Below, piece after piece: positions 1-11,424 of a DNA stretch of 64,000 nt (the stretch's first letter is position 1; each line of letters opens with the position of its first letter). A program made the position numbers and the translations under genes. Where the stretch lies: the NCBI GenBank assembly GCA_907165275.2, contig OU015669.1, positions 7,834,501 through 7,898,500 of the forward strand, read 5' to 3'. The stretch comes from Zygaena filipendulae (taxonomy: Eukaryota; Arthropoda; Insecta; Lepidoptera; Zygaenidae). The notes below the pieces were generated by a model. It did no database searches and was not told the origin of the DNA. It was given only the letters and a program-made list of their open reading frames with translations.

Positions 1-495
1 AACCGTCTGGCTATGAAAATCCTTTTCGAGAAAAACTAAAACTGTATAATTATTCAGTGGTTTTTCCAAGCCAGGATTCGAAAGCGTTGATTTTAGCTAG
101 CCATTAGATACCTACTTCCCAGAATTTGAGTACAGTATAATATCTTTTCTTTCAAAATGAACAGGTTTGATTGGTTTAAATTTTAATTGTCAACACTAAT
201 TGTCCAGTTTATTCAATTCAAAGACAAGTTGTTTTTTTTTTCTCAATAATTTTAACGCCTGCTAAAGTTAAATAGCAATTAATTTTTAAAAATATTGTGG
301 TAACAATTATAAATCAGGTGTTTACGCGGTGACACGGTCAAACTATCACCATAGTAAGTACATTATCCAAATATCGGACAAATCGACAAACATACAAAAA
401 ACAACTATGATCAATTTGTTAAGACAAAATTGTTTTAGGCCTGATTTCCACTAGCTGCAATACTTTTGTTGGTTATTCCTATAACAGGTCAAACT
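1..495. other. AT-rich non-coding DNA
   Basis: No ORF, repeat or site that I can name. Confidence 0.5.
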
Positions 496-910
496 AGGGT
501 TGCCACCCGTACTATGTATATTATAAGTATACTATATTTTAGTCAATTGTGCTATATATTATAGAAAAATAATATAGTACGAAAAATACTATATATTTAT
601 CCCTAATTTAACTGTCGCGCTTTTTTATACTAACGGTGACTGGCAAGGAACGCAGCCGCAGCACAGCACGGAGAATTTCAGACCGAAACGCATATAATAT
701 ATGCAGTAACAAAACGTCAACCGTCCAACTAGCAATAATTTGTAGATGAATGCTGCCCGATATTAAAATAATAATTATTAATTATAAAATTGATGATTAA
801 AAATATATATTATGTAAAAAAAAATCCTGTATTTCCCAAAAGTACTATATTTTTTCATATTTTTTCGGAAAAATACTATATTATTTTTTCCAAAAAAAGG
901 TGGCAACCCT
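496..910 (+). mobile_element. TIR element with GGGTTGCCACC ends (MITE-like)
   Basis: The segment begins AGGGTTGCCACC and ends with its exact complement GGTGGCAACCCT. CTAG is found at both outer junctions and may be a target duplication or part of the repeat. Inside are subterminal repeats of TAGTACTAT type and a G+C-richer middle. A shorter relative in the opposite orientation is at 40048-40361. No coding sequence is visible, so it is non-autonomous. The superfamily is not certain. Confidence 0.75.
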
Positions 911-1258
911 AGATCAGACACGACATGCTTATCGTTTTATTATATTGTGTTGCAATACATATAAGTACCTAATATGATGATGATGATGATGACCACTTTC
1001 GTAAAACGACTACCTACCTACTTGCTCGATTTTCCCAAAATGACAATTTTTTTCACAAAACGTCCACAATCCTAAATCTAATGTTAATTGAAATAGATAC
1101 ACATGTAACAAATTAGTAACCAAGTAATTTATATTCTACGTGTCTATTTGCTGCTTGTATACCTACCTACCTAGGTAACTAAAAATCTGATTTGTTTTTG
1201 GTGAATGCAAAACATAGAACGTACAGTCGGCATCAAAAATGTAACCTAAATATTTTTT
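911..1258. other. AT-rich non-coding DNA with (TGA)n
   Basis: A short ATGATGATGATGATGATG run near 975-992. Otherwise nothing recognised. Confidence 0.5.
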
Positions 1259-1665
1259 AGGGTTCCGTACTTACCCAAAGGGTAAAACGGACTATGACTT
1301 AGACTTCTCTGTCCGTCCGTCCGTCCGTCAGTACGTCTGTCACCTCATGTGGCTGTACCTCATTAACCGTGATAGTTAGACAGTTAAAATTTTCACAGAT
1401 ATGTAATTCTATTGCCGCTATAACTAACAACAAAGACTAAAAACCAGAATAAATTAAATATTTTTGCTCGACATTGATTCGACTTTAGGTAGACGCTTGA
1501 AATATTCACAGAATAATTAGTTATATACCTATTCACTTTAAAATCAAAGAATTAAATTAAAATAAAACAAATATTTCTACAACAGACATGATTTTTTTTG
1601 CCATTTTTATACCTAAATAATGGTACAGAACCATTTGTGTGCGAGTCCGATTCGCTCTTGTTAAG
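1259..1665 (+). repeat. Interspersed repeat beginning GGGTTCCGTAC
   Basis: The copy starts GGGTTCCGTACTTACCCAAA and GGGTAAAACGG, then a (CCGT)n run, then a CTCATGAACCGTGATAGTTA-like block, and ends near GCGAGTCCGATTCGCTC. Other copies are at 20030-20297 (minus) and 30706-31000 (plus). This is a common lepidopteran repeat; no ORF is visible. Confidence 0.7.
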
Positions 1666-2300
1666 AAGTTGAAATTTATTCCTATTGGAATAAGATTCAA
1701 TGACTGTTAAAATTGATTAGGTACCTACATATCTACTACCTATGTATTTTTGCAACAGTAAAAGTCAATAAAGGCGTAGTGTGCGTATGGGCTTGTTAAT
1801 GTGTGTATGTGATTGTATCTCTTTGTGTGTGCGTGCATCAATATATCAACCCAAAGTAGGATCTTTACACAAGTCCTCCAACTCTCTAACTAAACAATCG
1901 TAGAGTAGAAACAGATTTATTAGACAACGATAAAACACACTCGACACGGTTTCACTTGAATATAATAAATACACATACCTACCTACCTATTTTTTTCATA
2001 ATTTATGAGCTTACTATAAATTTTACGAGTTTAATAATAAACTCACAGTGAAGTATTCACCCAAAACCACTCTCGTAGTCCCGAGTAACTTTAGATCCGT
2101 GACTAATAACTATTTTAACCCGCATGATTGCTAGCTATTGACAGGTACAGTTGGCAACGAATTTCTGCGACCAAATCCCAATAAATTTACGTTTAAAATT
2201 ATTACAATAATTGTTACGTAATAATTATTACAATAAATTTAAGTTTAAAATATAGCTGTTTTGTAGAGCTGCGAGAAAAATTGATAGCTACTCCCTACCA

Positions 2301-2503
2301 CCCTACTAATATTTTATATGCAAAAGTGACGATGTCTGTCGATCTGTCTGTTACGCTTTTACGCTTTAACGGCCCCACCGATCATCATAAAATCTTGCAT
2401 ACACGTTGTCATAGGTACAGAGAAGGACATAGGGTGCTTTTTATCCCGGAATTCCCGCGGGAACTCTGAAATTATCGCGTATGAAACCACGGGGAACAGC
2501 TGG
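2301..2503 (+). mobile_element. Lep1-like Helitron (non-autonomous)
   Basis: It runs from CTACTAATATT through the GTTACGCTTTTACGC block and CCCGGAATTCCCGCGGGAAC to a GAAACCACGGGG stem, ending CTGG where the family usually has CTAG. It faces an inverted copy at 2514-2708, 3' end to 3' end. Confidence 0.8.
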
Positions 2504-2513
2504 TACTAAATAA

Positions 2514-2708
2514 ATTAGCTGTTGTTTTTCTCGATTTTACCTGCGTTATTTTTGGAGTTCCCGTGGGGATTCCGGGATAAATGTTTACCTCCGACAACGC
2601 AGACAACGTGTATGCAAATATTGATGTTCGCTTGAGTAGTTAAGGAGTAAAAGCGGAGGTAAACAACACACAAACAAACTCAAATTCACATTTATAATAT
2701 TTGTTAGA
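2514..2708 (-). mobile_element. Lep1-like Helitron
   Basis: An inverted copy whose 3' end (TTAGCTGTT) lies 10 bases from the 3' end of the previous element. The 5' end is marked by TTTATAATATTTG. The 3' hairpin is degraded. Confidence 0.75.
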
Positions 2709-3028
2709 ATTCATAAGAAAGTTATTTGAAACATGCTGATTGATATCTATCTACTTATCAAATGGATAAAAAAAGCGACAAACGACTTCTGTTATCTCGT
2801 TACTTTTTCATAAATATGTTTTCGAACGAAACTTCGTTGCTAAAATTGTCCGTACTTTCTTGTACCTATTGCGTTTTTCTAATGTGTGTATGTGTGCTAT
2901 GTGTGCATCTGTGTGATATGACTGAAATATTTTAAGGTCAAATTTGAGTTTTTATACGATTCTGACGCAAAGAGATTTTAATTCTGTCACGTGTACCTAC
3001 TCAGTAGACAGTGTTCTTTTATGAATTT

Positions 3029-3197
3029 ACTAGCTGTCTCCCGAGGTTTCACCCACGGTAGTTTTGGAGTTCATGCGGGAATTCCAGGATAAACTATAGA
3101 TATTAACCTTCCTAATGAGTCACTCTATCAATTGGTGAAAACCGCATGAAAATCCGTTCAGTAGGTAGTTTTTGAGTTTATCGCGAACAAACTGCGG
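3029..3197 (-). mobile_element. Lep1-like Helitron, divergent subfamily
   Basis: The 3' end ACTAGCTGTCTCCCGAGG and the GTGCGGGAATTCC-type core are present. The 5' part, with GGTGAAAACCGCATGAAAAT, matches the copy at 54722-54885 rather than the main subfamily. Confidence 0.75.
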
Positions 3198-3700
3198 AAG
3201 CAAATTCATGAAGGGAAATTATCGTATATTTCAATTGTGCATAGTGTTTCGAGACTGACTGTACCAACATCAAATTTAGCACAGTGCGGCACAGTGTTAA
3301 ATAATGCATAATTGTTACGTAGAAAAGTCGTAAATGTTGATGTAAAAGGAAAACGGACAGCGCAGTGAACAGACAGACGTTTAAACATAGGGCGGGGTCA
3401 AAGACCGATGTTCGGAGTGTTGTGGTAGGGTGACCATGTTTTGAGAGTGTAGATAAAAAATTAAAAAAGAATAAAATTTTCTTTGTGTTTTTGTAGGAGA
3501 GTAATCTCTGGGTCTATTGAACCGATTGTAAAAATTCTTTGACCGGTAAAAAGTTACAGTTTCTTTGAGTAGCAAAGGATACCTATACCTACTGTTTATT
3601 CTAGAACAACTAGTTTTCGAATTCACGTGGATGAAAATGCGGGAAAAAGCTATCTATGCCTAGTCTTGGAATAGGAGATAGGTTGCACATCACACAAAAA

Positions 3701-3909
3701 AACGGTTTCACCCGTGGTTACTTCAGAGTTCCCGTGGGAATTTCGGGATTAAAGTACCTTATGTCATTCAAAACTACTACTACTACTAGCTTCCTATAAG
3801 TAAAAGAATTTTTAAAATCAGTTCGGTAGGTCCAGAGATTACCCCCTACAAAGTCACAAACTCACAAACACAATTCACCAACTATACCTCTTTATAACAA
3901 TATTAGTAT
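3701..3909 (-). mobile_element. Lep1-like Helitron
   Basis: GGTTTCACCCGTGG and TTCCCGTGGGAATTTCGGG mark the 3' half, and TATAACAATATTAGTATA the 5' end. The terminal CTAG has been lost. Confidence 0.7.
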
Positions 3910-4330
3910 ATGGTATTTATATGTATCTATATAGGGCATAAAATAAAAATAAAAACAACAATTTGTTTATTATCAAACATGTTACGTCCATAGATGTAGA
4001 ATTACATGATAAACCTTAAAAACTATTTAAGTATTAAAATGTATAAATTCATAGAGGAGTCATTGTTATGACATCATGGCGACTCTTCGCAGCCATTGAT
4101 GCTCAGGAGCACGCACTCATTGTATGGTAATCGTGACACGCGTGCGTTCACATCACGCACTTGGCGTTTTAAGGGAGCTAAGTAGGTACGAGTTTAATCA
4201 AGCTGTTGTTCTTATTTTAAAGTTTTTTTTTTCTTCCTTTTTTCATAAATTAAACTAACCAGGACCCAAACCAAGCAAAGATTGTAGCACTGATTTTACT
4301 ATGGATAATAATATTTTATAATATACAACT

Positions 4331-4448
4331 AAAGATGGGAAATTACCCGGTTTAAGCCCGGTGCTTGAGCTTAAACCTGATAAAAGCCCGTAAACTTCCA
4401 GGTTCAAACGAGTTTAAACCCAAGCACTGGCTTGATTTGCCCATCTTT
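4331..4448. mobile_element. Short palindromic MITE, AAAGATGGG ends
   Basis: AAAGATGGGAAATTACCCGG starts it and TTGATTTGCCCATCTTT ends it. Inside, GCTTGAGCTTAAACC and CAAGCACTGG pair with each other in part. 118 bases, no ORF. Only one copy was seen in the window. Confidence 0.6.
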
Positions 4449-5871
4449 AATTTACATACTAAACGCCCAGATTCAAGGTAAACACAAAATGTCCATGATA
4501 AATGATAATGTGATTTATTTACTCTGATGCGGCGACTGAATTCACGACCATTGGCGTAGCAGCCAGATCCGAAGTCCTAGACCAACGGTGCTTGTAGTTG
4601 CAGGTACCTTCTAAAGTTGGCGCATTGAGAGTAAAAGCAAGCCTTTTTGAAAGTTTCAAATCGGTATAGGAACGGAATTTTAGAACGGAATTCATACCGG
4701 GCCAGTGAGACTCGCTCTTACATATTATTCCTTTTTTATTTTTTTAAATATTGGAACACCAGCTTGTGTCATGTCGACAACACATTTTATTTCCTCTAGA
4801 ATAAATAATATTGAAAAACCCAACAGTAATTTTCACCAATTCATAAAAAACTTGTTAGACTTACCTAATTACCTATACATAATAGTACATTGTTATCCTA
4901 GGGGTGAAAGTAACTTATTTAGTACCGAGACGGGGTTTGGCCAATAGATCGAGGGACTAAATAAGTCTTTCTCTCGAGGATAACACTGTGCTTTTCATTA
5001 CGAATGCAAGGAAAGTCAAAATAAAAATAGAAATTAGCTAAAGAAAAAAAAGGGGGAAATTTTATTTTACATAAATCAACCATTAGGTGTGCTACTGGCC
5101 AGTAAGTATGCCCCCTATGACATAAAAAAAAAACTTGAGTTTCTGCAGTATCCAGCTGTCAGTTGAAAGCGATTCTCCCTAGGGCTGAAAAGTATTACTT
5201 TCAACCCGCTTCTCAGGCAACTTCAGACCTACTTTCCGAGTATGAGTAATGAAAAAAATGTTTTTGGTTTGCAAGATGCGTCCAGTAAATGGAAGTCTAT
5301 AAGTAGGTAGGTACCTACATATAAATCACATTATACGAAATCTTCAGGTGACAATTACTGATAGGAATTTCTTCCATTCAGAAATACCTAAATGTTTTGA
5401 TAGTTGTTTTTTTTTATTTACATTTGGCATCGTTCTATTAATATTTCATTGACTTTCGTTTTTTACCCCGCGATTAATTTTAGAAAACATCAATACTTAG
5501 TATTAATTTGGCAATAAAATTTTTTCTTACGTATTTATCAAAGTAGAAATCAATTTATACAAAATTATTTTACCTATCGATATTTATCTACGTGCGAATT
5601 TCGTACCTACGAACGTTGAACAACTTTCTACATAATGACAGGAAGACGATGTCAGCCGGCGAAACTAAATTGATAATAATTTAATTTAATTAAGTTTTGT
5701 ATTAATAAAAATCGAATTATCGTTGACTAATAATATCGTGTTAAGCCGAAATATATCACAATATTTTGACCAAATTGAATTTGTAAGTAAACGGATCTCT
5801 TTCAAATTAATTTGTGTTAGACAGATATTTAACTACTTAATATTAGAATAGTTTTTATCATCTAAATTTAA
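4449..5871. other. Unassigned non-coding DNA
   Basis: Several small ORFs below 85 codons without homology that I can recall. A weak inverted pair, GACTAAATAAGTCTTTC with AGTAACTTATTTAGTACC, lies around 4910-4975. Nothing firm. Confidence 0.4.
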
Positions 5872-6180
5872 TATAAAAGGCAAACCTGCCTGACTCATCC
5901 ATCAACGCACAGCCGAAACTACTGAACAGATTTCGCTGAAATTTGGTATACAGATAGTTATAATGACGTAAGCATTCGCTAAGAAAGGATTTTTGGAAAG
6001 TCGCCCCCTAAGGGGGTGAAAAAGGCGTTAGAATTTTATATGGAAGTCCGTCATTTTTAGATCTAGAAGTCTGAAACTTTGTTTTAGGTTAATGATTATA
6101 GAAATAAACAATTACGTGTCCTAGGTTTTTTGAAAATTCAACCCGTAAGGGGGTGAAAAGGGGTTTGAAATTTTTACGAG
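5872..6180 (+). mobile_element. Helitron-like repeat, GGCAAACCTG subfamily
   Basis: It starts AAAAGGCAAACCTGCCTGAC and contains two copies of an AAGGGGGTGAAAA motif. The same 5' half is found at 12898-13090, where it ends in the Lep1-type 3' hairpin and CTAG. The 3' end here is not clear. Confidence 0.6.
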
Positions 6181-6599
6181 GAAACAATACTTACTTTTAT
6201 TCATATTGATGGTTTCAGTAAAAGTTTTTAATATTATTATTTTTAAAAAACGAAGCGATGTGACTAGACAAGAAATCCTACACAAATTAATCTTTATTTT
6301 TGCTAAAAGAAGTGTTCTTAAAGCCTATTTTTGCATTTTATTTTATTCAAACACTTGAGACCATATAAGTAGGGGTACACTTTCATTACTCTGTGAACTG
6401 CTGTGTTAGGTTTAAGCCGTCATAGAGTACGAGGTTTTGGATGATTCGCACCTATCACAGACGAAATGAAATTTTCATCACTCATGCTCTTAAAGTAGGT
6501 CAAATAAAAGAGTAGGTAGGATCCGTGATTCTGCACATTGAATATTTTTACGAAAAATTGAGAGGAGCAATTAAAGAAGAGTATGGTGACCACAAAAAA

Positions 6600-6817
6600 G
6601 AGTTTAAAATGAACCTGTATGTCTTTCTGTTCGCGATATCTCCGAATCTACTGAACGGGTCGTCATGTGGTTATCACAGTTAGGTTAAGTTAACCTGGAA
6701 TAACTTATAGGCGTTGTTTCATGTAAATCGGATTTAGGGAAAAAAATTTGTTAGGTATGTTAAGTATATAAAAAGTAAAAACGTTTCACGCGGGTGAAAC
6801 TGCGGGGCACAGATAGC
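6600..6817 (+). mobile_element. Lep1-like Helitron, divergent
   Basis: The 3' end CGCGGGTGAAACTGCGGGG followed by CACAGATAG is clear. The 5' part is diverged and starts around TAAAATGAACCTGTATG. Confidence 0.6.
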
Positions 6818-7242
6818 TTACGAATATCACGCCAAATGAATGGCAACAATTATTTTAAGTCAACATCTCAGTGAATAAACGAGCTAATAGCGTAGATTAC
6901 CAAAACAATTGTTCGCATCAAGAATATTTATTCACTTTAATAGTTTTACAATGGACCAGTCCATTGTCAGACGGAATTGGATTGAAATGGAATTGGACAA
7001 AGCAGAAAATTGATTAATTTGTACCCATATTATGAACATATTATATACCTAGTTAATTGAAACAAAATAAGAGACGTATTTGAGGAGGATTTTCGTCTTG
7101 AATATAAAAGTATAATAATAAAACTTCACAAGAAACACAATATCTACTTGATCCCACATTAAGCCATTACCTTGTATCGTGGTAACCAAACAATCGTGGT
7201 GTATACTACAATTATTACAATTATATATTATTATAGATAACT

Positions 7243-7438
7243 ACTAGCTGTGCCCCGCGGTTTCACCCGCGTGAGTTTCGGAATTCCCGCAGGAACTCCC
7301 TTTAGGGGGATGAAAAATAGATGTTGTCCGATTCTCAGACATACTGAATATGCATACAAAATTTCATAAAAATCGGTCAAGCCGTTTCGGAGGAGTATGG
7401 GAACGAACATTGTGACACGAGAATTTTATATATAAGAT
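7243..7438 (-). mobile_element. Lep1-like Helitron, TTCTCGTGTCAC subfamily
   Basis: It runs from ACTAGCTGTGCCCCGCGG to a 5' end with ACGAGAATTTTATATA. It is almost identical to the copy at 38930-39123, which lies in the other orientation. Its 5' end abuts a SINE. Confidence 0.85.
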
Positions 7439-7440
7439 AT

Positions 7441-7552
7441 AAACACGCCCAAACTGGAAAGTGGAGCTTTGTGTTCATTACACAAAGGCCACCCCCACCG
7501 AAAATCGAACCCGTAACCTCTTGACTAGCGGGTAGGTAACCTGATCGGCCAT
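7441..7552 (-). mobile_element. tRNA-derived SINE
   Basis: On the minus strand a GGTTCGATTTTC B-box (about 7503-7514) sits downstream of a degenerate A-box region, followed by GGTGGGGGTGGCC and a CTTTCCAGTTTGGGCGTGTT 3' part. The same order occurs at 26991-27120. The 3' tail of the SINE borders the 5' end of the Lep1-like copy at 7243-7438. Confidence 0.8.
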
Positions 7553-7564
7553 TTATAAAATTAT

Positions 7565-7670
7565 GGAAATTAAGCACGCAAGTTGCCGACGCGCTGACCC
7601 TAGAGTTATTCAACACTCCTTTCCTTTGCATTGCCGTCGACAAATCAAAGGTGAAGGTCATTCACCCTTA
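7565..7670 (+). repeat. AAGCRCGCAAGTTGCCG repeat
   Basis: It shares TTAAGC(A/G)CGCAAGTTGCCG, CGCGCTG, a CAAATCAAA block and an AAGGTCATTC end with 59305-59456, which is longer. Orientation and class are unknown. Confidence 0.5.
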
Positions 7671-8028
7671 TTTTCTGTCAGGAGAGTTCTTTCTGTGATT
7701 CATCGCGGTGTGTTTTAATGTATACTTTTATTAAATAAGTACATTATAAGCATGACTTATCGAACGCTTGAATATGTCCTTCGTTTTAAAATACATCTTG
7801 TATAACAAAATAATATTAATAATAATAATAATAATAATCCACTTCACAACACACAGATCTATACTTGATCCCACACTAAGCTATATTGAAATTAAAAATA
7901 AATTAATAAATAAATATAATAATATAATTAAATTTATATTGAAATTATAAATTGCTCTTAATAAAATAATATTTTATGTAGTATACGGGAGATTATCACT
8001 ATAGCTACATATTATGTACATATAAAAC

Positions 8029-8213
8029 AAATTCGCTTCCCGCTGTCTGTCCCTATGTATGCTTAGATCTTTAAAACCACGCAACGGATTTGATGCGTTT
8101 TTTTAATATATGTATATACTGATTCAAGAAGAAGGTTAATACGCATAGTTTATGGTGGAAATCTCGCGGGAACTCCGATATTATCGTTGATGAAACCACG
8201 GGGGACAGCTAGT
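8029..8213 (+). mobile_element. Lep1-like Helitron, CTTCCCGCTGTCTGTC subfamily
   Basis: It starts near TTCGCTTCCCGCTGTCTGTC, continues CTTAGATCTTTAAAACCACG, and ends ACCACGGGGGACAGCTAGT. The middle is diverged. Confidence 0.65.
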
Positions 8214-8567
8214 TATAATATAAACATGTTATAACAATACTGCAGGGAGTGTTCCAATCGGTTCGTTCACTTTCTTTTTGACTAATGTCAAGCGCCATTA
8301 CTTGTCAATTATGTATGCCTCAATATTTATATTGCCAAATTCAACTAAACTCATAAAACAAAATATTATTAAATTGATTAAGTTTGATTTTAACAGATCG
8401 AAGTGTCGTTAATAACGAACGTACATATATTATTTTATTAAATATGATAGCGTGTTAAATTTCAAATTTATCACATTGATAATAATTTGTGTGAGATAAG
8501 ACGCTCATTCACCATTGGAGTTGAATAAAATAACATAAATTAAGTGAATGTTAAAATATTTTGTACA

Positions 8568-8666
8568 AGCCCAGCAGTTTCACCAGCGTTAATTTCGGAG
8601 TTTCTGCGGGAATTCCAGGAACGTCACAAACTCACAAACTTTTGCTCTTTAATATTAGTATAGATG
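8568..8666 (-). mobile_element. Lep1-like Helitron fragment
   Basis: CCCAGCAGTTTCACCAGCG and TTTCTGCGGGAATTCCAGG give the 3' end. An internal deletion brings this directly to the 5' end CTTTAATATTAGTATAGATG. Confidence 0.65.
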
Positions 8667-9094
8667 TGATTTTTACTGTAGGCGGTGCTAGTTTTACCGA
8701 CTTAAGGGCCTTTACTGCGCGCATGGTTTTCCCACTGAACATTATAAGAGCTTTAACAAGAACCGTTTAATAAAAGAACAAAAAAACGATAAATAAAATC
8801 AATAGTGCGATGTCTTCAACAACTTTGCTATCCATTATATGTTACGGCACTTTTGCCAAACTGTTTGGCAATTATTCTTTTGGACGAGTCCCCGTACATA
8901 CCCACAACTGCCTACGATAGAAACCTGCGCAATAAATCAATATTATAACTGGATAATGGATGATTGGAATTCGCATACGATTGTACCTAATACAAGTTAC
9001 AACTTTGGATATTTTTTATGGCTTCATGTTATGAATAATATGTTTGTATGACTAACTTGTTTTAAACTAATTGGCGATTGACGACAAATTAATA

Positions 9095-9308
9095 ACTAGC
9101 TGACCCCCGCGGTTTCGCCCGCGGTTATTTCGGAGTTCCCGCGGGAATTCCGGGATAAAAAGTACCCTATGTCACTCAGGATCACTTTAGCTTCCTATCT
9201 ATTAGTGAAAGAATTTTCAAAATCGGTTCAGTAGATCCATAGATTACAACCTCACCAACTCCGGAGTTCCCGCAGGAATTCCGAGTTAAAAAGTACCAGA
9301 TTATAATA
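9095..9308 (-). mobile_element. Lep1-like Helitron plus a second 3' fragment
   Basis: A copy beginning ACTAGCTGACCCCCGCGG runs to about 9257. A second core, TTCCCGCAGGAATTCCGAG, at 9262-9308 suggests one copy landed in another or a partial duplication. Confidence 0.7.
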
Positions 9309-9317
9309 GTTTTTTTT

Positions 9318-9413
9318 TTGTAAATCCTTAGGTACAAATGCGAAAGTAAGTTTGTTTGTTTGTTACGCTTTGACACTACAACGGACGCAGGAATTCCGAA
9401 ATTAACTCTGAGG
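9318..9413 (+). mobile_element. Lep1-like Helitron fragment
   Basis: ACAAATGCGAAAGTAAGTTT and TTACGCTTTGAC mark the 5' half. The middle is deleted to GCAGGAATTCCGAAATTAAC and the 3' hairpin is missing. Confidence 0.6.
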
Positions 9414-9691
9414 GGCTGTTATGTAACTTTTATTTCTATCATTTTTCGGTTTCAATCAAAAACATGGCGGTTTTGCGATTGCAATATGCTGGTTTTGATA
9501 CCTAAAATATCTAGCAATCAACCAGAATAAACATACTTCAAAAGTTGAAGCTGTCTGAACATGATTAATTAATTACAAAGTTGCTATTTCTCTGATTGAA
9601 ACTGAAATATGATTGCAACAAAAGTTATACATATAATTGCCCTGCTGGTGGAACATAACTGAATTTTGCATTGTACAGTATACACGTTCTC

Positions 9692-9781
9692 AGTGGTACA
9701 GGGAAGAAGATAGGGTACATAGGGTATCCCGGAATTATAACTCCGAAGGAACCCGGGTGAAACCGCGGGAAACCGCTATAG
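9692..9781 (+). mobile_element. Lep1-like Helitron 3' fragment
   Basis: ACACGTTCTCAGTGGTACAG and CCCGGGTGAAACCGCGGG are recognisable. The end is CGCTATAGT rather than GCTAGT. Confidence 0.6.
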
Positions 9782-9828
9782 TACATACCTACATAAGAAT
9801 ATAGATCTTAATCTTAATATATATAAAT

Positions 9829-10001
9829 CTTAATATATATAAATCACGTGTCATGTTGTTTGTCCGCGATGGACTCCGAAACTACTGAATCGATCGTGAT
9901 AAAATTTCGTCACTATGTTGTATTTGGCCCAACTTAAAAGATTTAGACTTTTTATCCCGGAATTCTCGCGGGAACTCCGTAATTAATGCGGGGAACAGCT
10001 A
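9829..10001 (+). mobile_element. Lep1-like Helitron, CACGTGTCATGTTGTTTGTC subfamily
   Basis: It starts TATATATAAATCACGTGTC, continues GAAACTACTGAATCGATCG, and reaches TTCTCGCGGGAACTCC and a damaged end GGGGAACAGCTAAT. A further core fragment lies at 10036-10085. Confidence 0.65.
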
Positions 10002-10583
10002 ATCACCGTAAACTACTGTCAGTGCAGGGGTGCAAAGAAGGCCGTAGAGTACTTTTTCCCGGAATTCCCACGGGAACTCCTCCGTACGGGAAGTACTACT
10101 ATAAAGATCAATGAAGACACCTTTATCGATTCAATTTTCCTCTGCTATTATAATATAAGAGACCATTAACACGACAAGTGCTGAGTGTACAGTCGAGTGC
10201 AGCAACTGAGTTAATCCGCTGTCGCCATTACAACCTTAAGGAGGACTTGAAATGGTACAGTCGCTGTCGAAATAGCTCAATAGTTTGAAAAGCTCTTGAA
10301 CTTTATTACAGTAGCAATAAGTTTGAAAGCGTTAATAAGCTTCTTTTGACTGTTTCAAAGCGGCATCATCTCAACACAATCCATCTTTGTTCTGAGGCAG
10401 TGGCGCATTTATATACGCCCTTGAAATTTTGATATCTTGACATAATGCAGACTAGAGAGACAAATGCATAAATGATATTCATATAAGCATATGTATTTCC
10501 CGCGGTTATGCATACGTATACAATAAGCTCTCACCCTGTCTCCTGGTAGACAGAGACAATGGACAAAGAATATCTACTACTTA

Positions 10584-10805
10584 CGGCCGCACTCAGAGTC
10601 GACTTTAATGATTACTTAGTTAAGTATAGATTTTTAAAACAAAACTGCCGCAATCAGACAAGTTTAATAAATTAATGTCGATTGTCATTTAACTCATTAA
10701 ATGCCAATTAACATAAATTTACTGAACGTCTCTGATTGCGGCAGTTTTGTTTTAAAAATCTATACTTAACTAAGTAATCATTAAAGTCGACTCTGAGTGC
10801 GGCCG
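10584..10805. mobile_element. Palindromic MITE, PIF/Harbinger-like (copy 1)
   Basis: The ends CGGCCGCACTCAGAGTCGAC and GTCGACTCTGAGTGCGGCCG are exact complements, and the two arms stay complementary for about 90 bases through AAAACTGCCGCAATCAGA-type sequence. A 3-bp TTA lies on each side (10581-10583 and 10806-10808). A 3-bp TWA duplication with long inverted repeats fits PIF/Harbinger MITEs. No ORF. Confidence 0.88.
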
Positions 10806-10869
10806 TTATAAGCGACACTTGCTCCGTTTCCCGCCAACTCCGTACTTCCACGCCTTGTCACAACGTAGC

Positions 10870-11071
10870 CCAGGCCAGCGACACTTCCTTAAAGCAAAAG
10901 TTACTATGGATTTATGCGCGAACTTTTTACCAACTTTGGAATACTTAACCATATTTCTATGACCGCGTCATACATTGCATTGGTAAGGTTGGCACAAAAT
11001 GCTTTCATAGATCGGTTCAGCGATTAGTATGGAAGTGCCTACTCTTAAAACGTAGTGATTATTTGCTCAGT
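10870..11071 (+). repeat. ~200-bp repeat with AAAGCAAAAGTTACTATGGA (copy 1)
   Basis: Shared blocks are AAGCAAAAGTTACTATGGAT, CCAACTTTGGAATAC, GGCACAAAATGCTTTCATA and ACTCTTAAAACGTAGT. Other copies are at 12370-12568 (plus) and 53661-53827 (minus). No termini or target duplications were recognised, so the class is unknown. Confidence 0.7.
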
Positions 11072-11189
11072 GAAGTAGCCGTAATCCGAGGTGATAGCGC
11101 CCCGACGCAGTCGCCTCCGCTGCCTCCTCTGCTTACGAGATGAGGTGATGATAGCAATGTGTTGTTGCTGTGTTACTGGTGTGTGTATG

Positions 11190-11424
11190 TCGGACAATAA
11201 CAACTTGAATGTGGAGCTCTTTCAGTTACTTGCAACATTTTTCATTGCTGCTCCGCTCCTATTAGTCATAGCGTGATGTTATATAGCCTATAGCCTTCCT
11301 GGACAAATAGAATATCCAACAAAAAAAAACGATTTGAACCAATAGTTACGGAGTTATGCGCGGCGCTAATGCAAGATCAACCAAACAAACTGTTCATTTT
11401 GTATTAAAATTAGTATAGATATAC
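11190..11424 (-). mobile_element. Helitron-like repeat fragment, AGGCTATAGGCTATATAACA family
   Basis: Read on the minus strand it contains ATCACGCTATGACTAATAGG, AGCGGAGCAGCAATGAAAAA and GCTATAGGCTATATAACATC. These match the copy at 46456-46777, which ends in a Lep1-type hairpin. An apparent 61-codon ORF overlapping it is not a gene. Confidence 0.6.
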
